This document shows positions 1-6,662 of a stretch of DNA of 18,147 bases, piece after piece. The DNA is taken from NCBI GenBank assembly GCA_937892815.1, contig CALBHZ010000229.1, positions 1 to 18,147 of the forward strand. Reading direction: 5' to 3'. The number at the start of each line of letters is the position of its first letter. The first letter of the stretch is position 1. The position numbers and the translations under genes were made by a program. Origin of the DNA: an uncultured archaeon (GTDB lineage Archaea; Thermoproteota; Nitrososphaeria; Conexivisphaerales; CALBHZ01). Under the pieces are notes generated by a model. The model saw only the letters and a list, made by a program, of their open reading frames with translations. It did not search any database and was not told the DNA's origin.

Positions 1-65
1 AAGCAGAAGACGGCATACGAGATGTAGAGAGGTCTCGTGGGCTCGGAGATGTGTATAAGAGACAG
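1..65 (+). other. Illumina Nextera i7 (P7) adapter, not genomic
   Basis: This stretch is library adapter. Bases 1-23 are the P7 flow-cell primer lacking its first C. Bases 24-31 (GTAGAGAG) are an 8-base index, the reverse complement of the index I recall as N707. Bases 32-46 are the Nextera read-2 linker, and 47-65 are the 19-bp Tn5 mosaic end. Genomic sequence starts at 66. Translation across the join gives the peptide MCIRDS, a familiar adapter artefact in protein databases. The adapter should be trimmed before any protein is deposited. Confidence 0.98.
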
Positions 66-315
66 CTTTAACATGTTAGATGTACTAAATTTAAACATCA
101 TTAGTAAGTATTCGTTTAAGCCCGTACTTTTTAAGGTAGCTTACGACGTTAGAGTAGAGGACCTACCTCTACTCGTAAAATGGGGATGTAGTGGGCTATT
201 ACTAGATCCTTCCGGAACAGGCTCGGATCCTTCCCATTATAAGAGATTTATAGAGGAGTTTAAGAGAGCGGTAAAGAGTAGAGAAGGTCCACCCTACCTA
301 CCTTCATGGGGATAG
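66..315 (+). CDS. C-terminal fragment of an unrecognised protein, possibly a TIM barrel
   Basis: This is the 3' end of a gene cut by the contig edge: about 82 codons from 67 to a TAG at 313-315. The frame stays open back into the adapter, and a GTG at 37 that would make it look complete lies inside the adapter, so it is not a real start. The visible part has a strand-like PVLFKVAYDV, then a helix and LLVKWGCSGLLLDPSG, followed by a charged helix and a Pro-rich tail. The strand-helix-strand pattern ending in a Gly-rich turn resembles the last units of a (beta/alpha)8 barrel, but I recognise no family. It overlaps the start of the next gene by about 10 nt, so it probably heads or belongs to the same operon. 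Confidence 0.6.
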
Positions 316-1013
316 GCTTGAAAGCTATACTACTCACTGGAGGTTTAGGAACGAGACTTTATCCATTAACCCTAATAATTCCTAAGCCCCTGCTTATGTT
401 CGGAGATAAAACGATAGCTGGGCATATACTGAACTGGTTAAAGGAAAACGGCGTTAGAGACGTAGTCATCGCGACGTCTAGGAAAAAGGAACTCTTCGAG
501 CTTTTCCTCGGAAAGATAAAGGGAGTGAGGATAGAGTATGTAGAAAGCGAGAAACCGTTAGGAACGGCAGGCCAGCTTAGACATGCGGCTAAAAATATGA
601 AGAACGCCTTTATCGTTGTTTACGGGGACGGAATTATTAAAGCCGATCTACGTAAAATGATAGAATTCCATAGGAGAAATAAGCCTTTAGCTACGATAAT
701 GGCTATGCAAGTGGAGGAAAGGTTAAAGTATGGTTATCTGGAGTTCGATGAGAACAATAATTTACTGAAATGGGAGGAGAAACCCGTTAAAAGAGGATGG
801 ATTTCCGTAGGCTGTTATATTTTAGAGCCTAGATTTCTGAAATACATTCCGGAGGAGGTATACGGTATGGATGAAGCCTTTAGGAATGCCTTAAGGGCTG
901 GAGAAAAGATCCTAGTATTCAAAGCCGGAGGCAAGTATATAGATTTAGGAGATAGGGATAGCTATTATAAAGCCATCTCTGAGCTTAAGGAAGAGATAGG
1001 TAGAATACCATGA
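306..1013 (+). CDS. Sugar-1-phosphate nucleotidyltransferase (RmlA/GlmU N-domain type)
   Basis: The 235-residue protein is a single NTP_transferase Rossmann-like domain. It has the signature GGLGTRLYPLT..IPKPL at residues 12-29, the GTAGQLRHA nucleotide-binding loop near residue 90, the metal-site YGDG near 106 and a late DLGDRDSYY. Such enzymes join an NTP and a sugar-1-phosphate to give NDP-sugar plus pyrophosphate in the cytoplasm. The exact sugar and base cannot be read from the sequence. It has no C-terminal beta-helix; the next gene, overlapping by ATGA, supplies one. ATG at 306 is taken as start; a TTG at 318 would also keep the whole domain. The context (GlmU-like protein, PGI/PMI) suggests UDP-GlcNAc or another hexose nucleotide, but this is inference. 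Confidence 0.9.
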   Translation: MGIGLKAILLTGGLGTRLYPLTLIIPKPLLMFGDKTIAGHILNWLKENGVRDVVIATSRKKELFELFLGKIKGVRIEYVESEKPLGTAGQLRHAAKNMKNAFIVVYGDGIIKADLRKMIEFHRRNKPLATIMAMQVEERLKYGYLEFDENNNLLKWEEKPVKRGWISVGCYILEPRFLKYIPEEVYGMDEAFRNALRAGEKILVFKAGGKYIDLGDRDSYYKAISELKEEIGRIP

Positions 1014-2155
1014 CCTTTCCCCTAGGAATTTATGAAGAAGAGTACCCAAATAGCCTCCATCCTCTATCTCTTCTATCTCCGATTTTCGATTTGAGATTTG
1101 GGTTTAGGACGATACTGTCCAGGTTAAGGGATTTTTTCGGAGATCCCAGATATTTCTTAGTTCCTGAGAGATTCAAACCCTTAATTGAGAAAAGGTTCGG
1201 AAAAGACGTTTTTAAATTAGAGGAGAGGATACTGCTCATTAACTCCAGCTTGAGACCGTCTAAGTACAACGTGGTAGCGGAAATAAAAGAAGGTCAAGCC
1301 GTATTCCAGGGAGAAAGTTTCGTAGCTTGTAGGGGGAAGATACGGGGAGACTTAAGCAGAAGATCTATGAAGGATCAGGGCTTTGAAATATTAGAGGAAA
1401 GAGACCTGCTTATCGAAGGACCTTGGGAGTTGGTAGAAGGTCTCAGAGAAGGATTGAGAGGTACCGGAGTAGTATATGGTAGGAACGTCAAGATTGAGGA
1501 ACCCGTGTACTTAGACTTAACCGAGGGACCGATACTAATAGCAGACGAAGTTAGAATTGAAGCTTTCACTAGAATATCGGGTCCTGCATATATAGGGAGG
1601 AGATCCGCGATACATTCAGCGAGGATTAACCCCTATACCTTCATTGGTGACGTGTGTAGAGTTGGAGGGGAGGTAGAGTTCTCAATTATCGAACCGTACG
1701 TAAATAAGGCGCATTTCGGATATATAGGACATTCGTATATATCTTCCTTTACGAATTTAGGAGCAGGAACTACTACTAGCGATTTAAAAAATACGTATGG
1801 AACTGTGAGAGTTAAACATTTAGGAAGGAGAGTAGATACAGGACTCGTAAAGCTGGGTTCCTTTATATCACATCACGTTAAAACGTCCATTAATTCATCC
1901 ATATACTCAGGTAGAAAGATAGGAGCGATGTCTCACGTTCACGGCCTTGTTAACGAGGACGTCCCTCCATTCATGATATATGGGAAAAACGTAGGGCTGG
2001 GAGTTAAAGAGCTCCTCCTTGAATCGGCTATAAAAACAGCTGAAAGAATGAAGAGGAGAAGAGGATTAGAGCTATCGAGGGAAGAGGAACATCTAATAAG
2101 GATTTCATTTGAAATATCTAAAGCGGAGAGAAATAGTTATATTGAAAGCTCTTAG
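1010..2155 (+). CDS. GlmU-like protein: degenerate nucleotidyltransferase domain plus left-handed beta-helix acyltransferase
   Basis: The protein has 381 residues. The N-terminal part (1-150) resembles the alternative GlmU family known mainly from Bacteroidota (TIGR03991): it has PLSLLSPIFDLRFG near 18-31 where that family has PLTxTRPVxELRxG, and no GxGTRL loop. The C-terminal part (about 155-330) is a hexapeptide-repeat beta-helix. NKAHFGYIGHS at 232-242 and NLGAGTTTSDLKNTYG at 249-264 match the acetyltransferase site of GlmU, and His235 lines up with the GlmU catalytic His. The last 40 residues are a charged helix. The start overlaps the upstream stop as ATGA, implying translational coupling and probably a complex with the nucleotidyltransferase. 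A likely role is acetyl transfer to an amino-sugar phosphate. Whether its own N-domain is active is unknown. Confidence 0.8.
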   Translation: MTFPLGIYEEEYPNSLHPLSLLSPIFDLRFGFRTILSRLRDFFGDPRYFLVPERFKPLIEKRFGKDVFKLEERILLINSSLRPSKYNVVAEIKEGQAVFQGESFVACRGKIRGDLSRRSMKDQGFEILEERDLLIEGPWELVEGLREGLRGTGVVYGRNVKIEEPVYLDLTEGPILIADEVRIEAFTRISGPAYIGRRSAIHSARINPYTFIGDVCRVGGEVEFSIIEPYVNKAHFGYIGHSYISSFTNLGAGTTTSDLKNTYGTVRVKHLGRRVDTGLVKLGSFISHHVKTSINSSIYSGRKIGAMSHVHGLVNEDVPPFMIYGKNVGLGVKELLLESAIKTAERMKRRRGLELSREEEHLIRISFEISKAERNSYIESS

Positions 2156-2165
2156 AGTAAGCAAA

Positions 2166-2172
2166 AGGTGAT
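2166..2172 (+). promoter_or_regulatory. Shine-Dalgarno site of the PGI/PMI gene
   Basis: AGGTGAT is an exact match to the archaeal SD consensus (GGAGGTGAT). It ends 3 nt before the ATG at 2176 and fixes that start. It lies in the 20-nt gap after the beta-helix gene, so the gene is probably read from the upstream operon message. Confidence 0.7.
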
Positions 2173-2175
2173 CTC

Positions 2176-3210
2176 ATGGCAGATATCGATACATCTTTCG
2201 ATAGATCTGGAATGTTAAACTATTACAAAGCGTGGCCAGATCAGTTCTCAGCTTATACGGCTACCATCGATATCCCTCCAATTGGAACGTTCGATCACGT
2301 TTTAATTACTGGAAAGGGCGCGTCCTTGGTTCCTTCGCTCTTCATCTACTCCGTGTTAATGCCGGATGTGCCGAAAGGGCTAGAGATATTCAAAGGGCTA
2401 GAACCTCCGAGGCCAGAACAAGACACGCTGTTTATAGCCGTTAGTTTAGGAGGAGACACCCTAGAGGTCGTATACGCTCTAAAGAAGGCGTTAGAGAAAG
2501 GATACGATGCCATCGCCTTAACTGGAGGAGGGTTATTGGAGAAGGCCGCTAAAAAGTGGAACGTCCCTTTACTAAGAATGCCTAAAGCTCCAACATCTCG
2601 CCTAGGCTTTCCAGTTATAACTTTAGCCGTAGCCTCGACCCTAGATAAAGCGCTGGGATTAAGAACTTCTGAAATATTGCATAGGGCTTTCGAAGAGCTG
2701 AGAGGATATCTTGAACCGTCTTATGAGGAGGCGAAGGCCTTAGCAAGGTGGATGAACGATGCGCAGAACTTAGTCGTCTATCACTCCGCTCATCAAGAAG
2801 TTATATCGTTGAGGTTAAAGTACCTGTTAAGCGAGAACGCTAAGCTAAGAAGCTATCATGAAGATATAATGGATGTTATACATAATGGGATAGGATGTTG
2901 GGAGTATGAATATGGATCTAAGCTGATAATTCTCAGAGATCCCCTCGATCACGAAATAATTTCAAGTAGATTCGATATAGTAAAGGACGTCCTAACTTCC
3001 TTAAACTTTAAGGTTAGGGAAATACCGATCTATCAAGGGGATAGAGCTGTCTTTTTGCTTAGGAGGTTATACACCTTAGACCTCGCTACCGTTTATTTGG
3101 GCCTTTTAAGGAGAAGCGATCCCTCCATAGTTAGAACTCAAAGCATTGCTAGACAAAAGATGAAGGAATCTAGCTACTTTAGGAAGCTTGAAGAGGAGGT
3201 AAGCTCCTGA
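2176..3210 (+). CDS. Bifunctional phosphoglucose/phosphomannose isomerase
   Basis: This is an archaeal PGI/PMI of the SIS-domain type, interconverting glucose-6-P or mannose-6-P with fructose-6-P. It has 344 residues, longer than the roughly 300 of the Pyrobaculum enzyme. Residues that I recall as functional there are mostly present. The phosphate-binding Ser of GxGxS is Ser50, and SLGGDT at 90-95 replaces SxSGNT. Arg142 sits in PTSRLGF. The catalytic pair is Glu220 (SENAK) and His236 (IHNGI), with the same 16-residue spacing as E203/H219. A late Lys (K328) is a candidate for the final catalytic lysine. One phosphate-loop Ser is Gly92 and Asn is Asp94. The gene lies between the GlmU-like gene and the HIT gene, and fits supply of fructose-6-P for amino-sugar or mannose metabolism. 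Confidence 0.85.
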   Translation: MADIDTSFDRSGMLNYYKAWPDQFSAYTATIDIPPIGTFDHVLITGKGASLVPSLFIYSVLMPDVPKGLEIFKGLEPPRPEQDTLFIAVSLGGDTLEVVYALKKALEKGYDAIALTGGGLLEKAAKKWNVPLLRMPKAPTSRLGFPVITLAVASTLDKALGLRTSEILHRAFEELRGYLEPSYEEAKALARWMNDAQNLVVYHSAHQEVISLRLKYLLSENAKLRSYHEDIMDVIHNGIGCWEYEYGSKLIILRDPLDHEIISSRFDIVKDVLTSLNFKVREIPIYQGDRAVFLLRRLYTLDLATVYLGLLRRSDPSIVRTQSIARQKMKESSYFRKLEEEVSS

Positions 3211-3225
3211 CCTTCGGTGGTAGTT

Positions 3226-3669
3226 ATGGTTTGTGTTTTCTGTAGGATAATTGAAGGGAAGGAGAGATCTTGGAAGCTATATGAAAACGATGGTCTTATA
3301 GTAATATTAGACAAGTATCCGGTTACAAGAGGCCATTCGTTAGTCATCCCAAAAACGCATTACGAAAGCATAACTTCCATGCCTTTAAGCCTTTCAGCTA
3401 AGCTATTTTGCTACGCTTCTTCCCTCGCATCAACGTTTGAAAAGCTAGGTGCTAAGGGAGTGAATATACTAACTAATTCCGGAAGCTTAGCCGGACAGGC
3501 TATCTTCCACGCGCACATCCATGTAATCCCTAGATGGAGAACGGAGGATCATGTAGCGTACACGGGTTACTTTGGTAGGAGCGTAATAAAAGAACCGGAT
3601 AATGTGCTAAACTGGCTTAAACCGTACGTTGAAGATGCTCTGGCGAATGCGAAACGAAGCTGTCCCTAA
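3226..3669 (+). CDS. HIT family nucleotide-binding protein
   Basis: This histidine-triad protein has 147 residues. It contains CVFC at residues 3-6 (one half of the zinc site seen in many HIT proteins), GHSLVIPK at 36-43, TNSGSLAGQ at 83-91, and the triad HAHIHVIPR at 95-103 whose middle His carries the nucleotidyl group. Family members hydrolyse AMP-lysine, AMP-sulfate, Ap4A or similar nucleotides; the substrate here is unknown. I chose the ATG at 3226 because HIT proteins begin just before the CxFC motif and GGTGGT lies a few bases upstream. A GTG at 3217 would add three residues. It follows PGI/PMI by about 15 nt, so it is probably co-transcribed. Confidence 0.92.
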   Translation: MVCVFCRIIEGKERSWKLYENDGLIVILDKYPVTRGHSLVIPKTHYESITSMPLSLSAKLFCYASSLASTFEKLGAKGVNILTNSGSLAGQAIFHAHIHVIPRWRTEDHVAYTGYFGRSVIKEPDNVLNWLKPYVEDALANAKRSCP

Positions 3670-3734
3670 CCTAACTAACGTTACTGGTGTTCAATTAAGC
3701 CATAGGAGAACAGCTAAAATAAAAAATAAAAGAG

Positions 3735-4616
3735 ATGAAGGCTATGAGAAAGGCCGTGCAGTTTAAGAAGGTAGATGAAAAAGTGGTTAAGGAGATTTAC
3801 CCTACAAGGAAAAAGTTCTCTAGGAAGGGTCAAAACGGCAGGGTGTTGGTGGTAGGAGGAAGCTGGCTATATCACGGAGCTCCGGTTTTAGCGTCTTTAG
3901 CGGCCCAAAGAACGGGAATAGACCTCTTATACTTAGCCGTTCCCAAACCCCTAGTCCCCTCGGTTAGAGCAATTTCTCCAGATCTCATAGTTATCCCTTT
4001 ACCAGATTTCAAGTTTACTAAGGGATCCGCTAGGAGGCTAATTAAAAAGATGCCTGAGGTCGATTCAATTTTACTAGGACCTGGTATGGGAAGGGAGGCT
4101 TTAGAGGGATTAAAGATATTTCTACAGGAGTTGAAGGATAGCTCGCATAGTTACACTCTAGACGCCGATGCTTTAAGGCCTGAATTAATTCCCTTAGTTA
4201 GAGGAAAGGCCATAATCACTCCTCATACTGGAGAATTTAAGAGGCTTTTCAAAGAAGATCTATCTAACTTAGACTTCACGGAGAGGGCTGAGAAGGTCAT
4301 AAAAAAGGCGAAAGAGGAAGATGTAACGATATTATTGAAAGGCCCTATCGATGTAATATCTAATGGAGAAGAGGTGTATGCAAATGAAACGGGAAATTCT
4401 GGAATGAGTACAGGGGGAACAGGGGATGTTTTATCTGGCATGACGGTTGCCTTTCAATCTAAACACATACCACACATACATGCAGCTATACTTGCAGCGT
4501 ACTTTAATGGCCTAGCTGGGGATAGGGCTAAGGAGAAATACGGTTTCCACTTTACGGCAAGCATGGTAATCGATGAAATACCCTTTGTTATGAAAGAGTT
4601 CGATAGAGAAGAATGA
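3735..4616 (+). CDS. nnrD: ADP/ATP-dependent NAD(P)H-hydrate dehydratase (stand-alone)
   Basis: This enzyme repairs hydrated NADH/NADPH by dehydrating the S-hydrate with ADP or ATP. The 293-residue protein shows the ribokinase-like CARKD domain: VLVVGGSWLYHGAP at 37-50, GPGMGR at 115-120, TPHTGEFKRL at 162-171, KGPIDVI at 202-208 and NSGMSTGGTGDVLSG at 221-235, with the Asp catalytic base at 231. The YjeF N-terminal epimerase domain, often fused in archaea and bacteria, is absent, so an epimerase should be encoded elsewhere. A 65-nt A-rich gap separates it from the HIT gene. The stop overlaps the next start by ATGA. ATG 3735 is used; ATG 3744 is an equally possible start. Confidence 0.9.
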   Translation: MKAMRKAVQFKKVDEKVVKEIYPTRKKFSRKGQNGRVLVVGGSWLYHGAPVLASLAAQRTGIDLLYLAVPKPLVPSVRAISPDLIVIPLPDFKFTKGSARRLIKKMPEVDSILLGPGMGREALEGLKIFLQELKDSSHSYTLDADALRPELIPLVRGKAIITPHTGEFKRLFKEDLSNLDFTERAEKVIKKAKEEDVTILLKGPIDVISNGEEVYANETGNSGMSTGGTGDVLSGMTVAFQSKHIPHIHAAILAAYFNGLAGDRAKEKYGFHFTASMVIDEIPFVMKEFDREE

Positions 4617-5332
4617 AAGAGGAGTGGGTTAAAATCCAGGGGATACTTGAGGAAATAGTTGATGTTTATGAAATAGGTAATAGATTACTATCCTTTGGAA
4701 AATCTGAAGAGCTGAGGAGAGAGGCTCTTAAGGATTTATCTGGAGAGGGATTGCTTCTAGATGTAGGATGCGGACCTGGGAACATGGCCTTAGCGGCTCT
4801 GTCTAAGGGATGGAAGGGAGAGATCGTTATGCTTGATCCCCTTTTACCGATGCTTCGTCGAGCTAAGAGAATAGGAAATGTTAACTTAATACAGGCAATA
4901 GCGGAGTACTTACCCATTAGAAGCACATGTATAGATGTATGGATCGCGGGCTTTTCGTTTAGAGATTTCATAGACAGGGAAAGGAGCTTAAAAGAGCTTG
5001 CTAGGGCCTTAAAGAAAGATGGCAAAGGCTATCTGTTAGATCTAGCTAAACCCGACAACATCGCTAAGAGAGTCATCATCTTCATCTACTGGGCCCTTTC
5101 TCCCATCCTCACCTTTCTTAAGCTGGGTAAAATAGGCCTTAAGTATAGGGGTATTTTAACAACTTATAGAAAGCTACCTACCAATAGCAAACTCTTAAGC
5201 TTGTTTAAGGAGGTATTCAGGGAAGTAAGCTACTTTACTAAATTCTTAGAGGGTGTAGTAGTGATTAAGGTTAAAGGCCCAAGGATTTACGTAGAAGATC
5301 GAATAGCTTCTTCTTATCGACGACTCCCTTAA
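4613..5332 (+). CDS. SAM-dependent methyltransferase, UbiE/MenG-like
   Basis: The 239-residue class I methyltransferase has the SAM loop LLLDVGCGPGN at 47-57, an acidic residue at Asp75 after strand 2, AEYLP at 97-101 and FSFRDFID at 114-121. The last resembles the GLRNVTD motif of UbiE/COQ5 quinone methyltransferases. A KDGKGYLLDLAKP segment follows, as in the same family. A hydrophobic stretch near 153-172 may form the substrate pocket or touch the membrane. The substrate is unknown: a quinone or another lipid-like acceptor fits the motifs but is inference. The gene is translationally coupled to nnrD by a 4-nt overlap. Its last 62 nt overlap the 3' end of gatB on the opposite strand. Confidence 0.8.
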   Translation: MKEEWVKIQGILEEIVDVYEIGNRLLSFGKSEELRREALKDLSGEGLLLDVGCGPGNMALAALSKGWKGEIVMLDPLLPMLRRAKRIGNVNLIQAIAEYLPIRSTCIDVWIAGFSFRDFIDRERSLKELARALKKDGKGYLLDLAKPDNIAKRVIIFIYWALSPILTFLKLGKIGLKYRGILTTYRKLPTNSKLLSLFKEVFREVSYFTKFLEGVVVIKVKGPRIYVEDRIASSYRRLP

Positions 5333-6662
5333 CTTCCTTTAAGGCTAAACCCATTAAATAGTTCAAGGCTTTAGGATTCTTCTTGACATCCTTCACCACT
5401 TTAGGATTCCTTTCTATAACCTTCTTTACGATACCTTCTAAGTCGGCCTCTCTAAGAGCGGCAACTTTACGATAGATCACTTCCCTTCCGTGCAGCCAGT
5501 TATCCAACAGCCTTAGTATCTCATCTCTATCTAGTCCATCTCTCTTTGCCTCGGCTACGATCAACAGCCCTTTCGTATCGCTAGGAAGCTCTATCTCCCG
5601 TCTCTTCATCAAAAATGGAACTTCATTAGCCAATAGGCTAGCGAGATGTCTAGCCAAATCAGGCCTGTCTTTAACGCTCCTATTGAATAAAGCTCTAAGC
5701 CTTCTATCTCTCGCTATTCTCTCCGCTACTACCTCTTCTATCCCGTATTTTTTAACATAGTCCCTTACAACTTCTTCGATAGGCTTAATGATACCCTCTA
5801 TTCTTTCCAGAACATCCTTTCCTATAGTTAACGGAGGCAAATCCGGCTCTGGAAAGTACCTATAATCTTCTTCCATCTCCTTCTTTCTCAAAGACGTAGT
5901 TATTCTCCTTCTTTCATCCCAGTGCCTAGTTTCTCTTTCTACCTTAATTCCCCTCTTTATTAGGTTACGTTGTCTGGTTATTTCGTAACTTAAAGCTTTT
6001 TCCACCGCTGAAAAGCCCGTTATATTCTTCACCTCCACCCTCGCTCCCTCCATTAAGGATATATTTGCATCACATCTAATAGCTCCCTCATACTCTCCAA
6101 CTGGAACTCCGAGCTCCTCAAGGATACCTGATAGCTTCTCTAAGAACTCCCTAGCTTCCCTAGGCTCTCTTATATCAGGCTCCGTAACTATTTCGATAAG
6201 GGCAATCCCGTGTCTATTGTAATCGATTAAGGAATACCTTGCTTCTTGAATACCCGCTTCATAATATATTCGACCAGGATCTTCCTCAAGCTGTATCCTC
6301 CTAATCCTCACCTTTCTTCCATTACTTAACTTCAAGTAACCTCCTGTAGCAAAGGGTATCCCCCCAGCTTTATCGTATTGTGTGATTTGGAAGTTTTTCG
6401 CTAAATCTGGATAAAAGTAGTTCTTTCTAAAGAAGTAGGAAATGTTGCTTATGTTCGCGGATAGAGCCTTCGCCACTTTAATTGCTTCTTCAATGGCTTT
6501 CTCGTTCAATACGGGAAGCGTTCCCGGAAGCCCCATACAAATGGGACATACGTTAGTATTTGGGGGCTTTCCTCTATAATCCGCTGAGCAAGAACAAAAT
6601 AGCTTTGTCTTTAGGCTGACTAATTGAACGTGGATTTCCAGCCCTATCTTAACGTGGCTCAA
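5271..6662 (-). CDS. gatB: Asp-tRNA(Asn)/Glu-tRNA(Gln) amidotransferase subunit B
   Basis: GatB binds the misacylated tRNA and activates its side-chain carboxylate with ATP before ammonia from GatA amidates it. The protein has 463 residues. It opens with KIGLEIHVQL, carries the four zinc cysteines at 23, 25, 39 and 42 (CSC...CPIC), and has the metal/kinase-site RIQLEEDPGR in place of the bacterial HLEEDAGK. DYNRHGIALIEIVTEPD and EDYRYFPEPDLPPL are family signatures. The C-terminal third is the helical and YqeY-like tail that contacts the tRNA elbow. The start is TTG at 6662, overlapping the gatA stop as TTGA. The 3' end overlaps the convergent methyltransferase gene by 62 nt. Confidence 0.97.
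   Translation of the reverse strand: MSHVKIGLEIHVQLVSLKTKLFCSCSADYRGKPPNTNVCPICMGLPGTLPVLNEKAIEEAIKVAKALSANISNISYFFRKNYFYPDLAKNFQITQYDKAGGIPFATGGYLKLSNGRKVRIRRIQLEEDPGRIYYEAGIQEARYSLIDYNRHGIALIEIVTEPDIREPREAREFLEKLSGILEELGVPVGEYEGAIRCDANISLMEGARVEVKNITGFSAVEKALSYEITRQRNLIKRGIKVERETRHWDERRRITTSLRKKEMEEDYRYFPEPDLPPLTIGKDVLERIEGIIKPIEEVVRDYVKKYGIEEVVAERIARDRRLRALFNRSVKDRPDLARHLASLLANEVPFLMKRREIELPSDTKGLLIVAEAKRDGLDRDEILRLLDNWLHGREVIYRKVAALREADLEGIVKKVIERNPKVVKDVKKNPKALNYLMGLALKEVKGVVDKKKLFDLLRKSLGL

Noticed and set aside
37..65. GTG start and first ten codons of an open frame at the left end
   Set aside because: These bases are adapter (linker and mosaic end), not genome.
3670..3734. A-rich gap before nnrD as a possible promoter or small RNA
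   Set aside because: AATTAAG at 3693-3699 is a weak TATA candidate, the A-run is too close to the ATG, and no hairpin or T-run terminator is visible.
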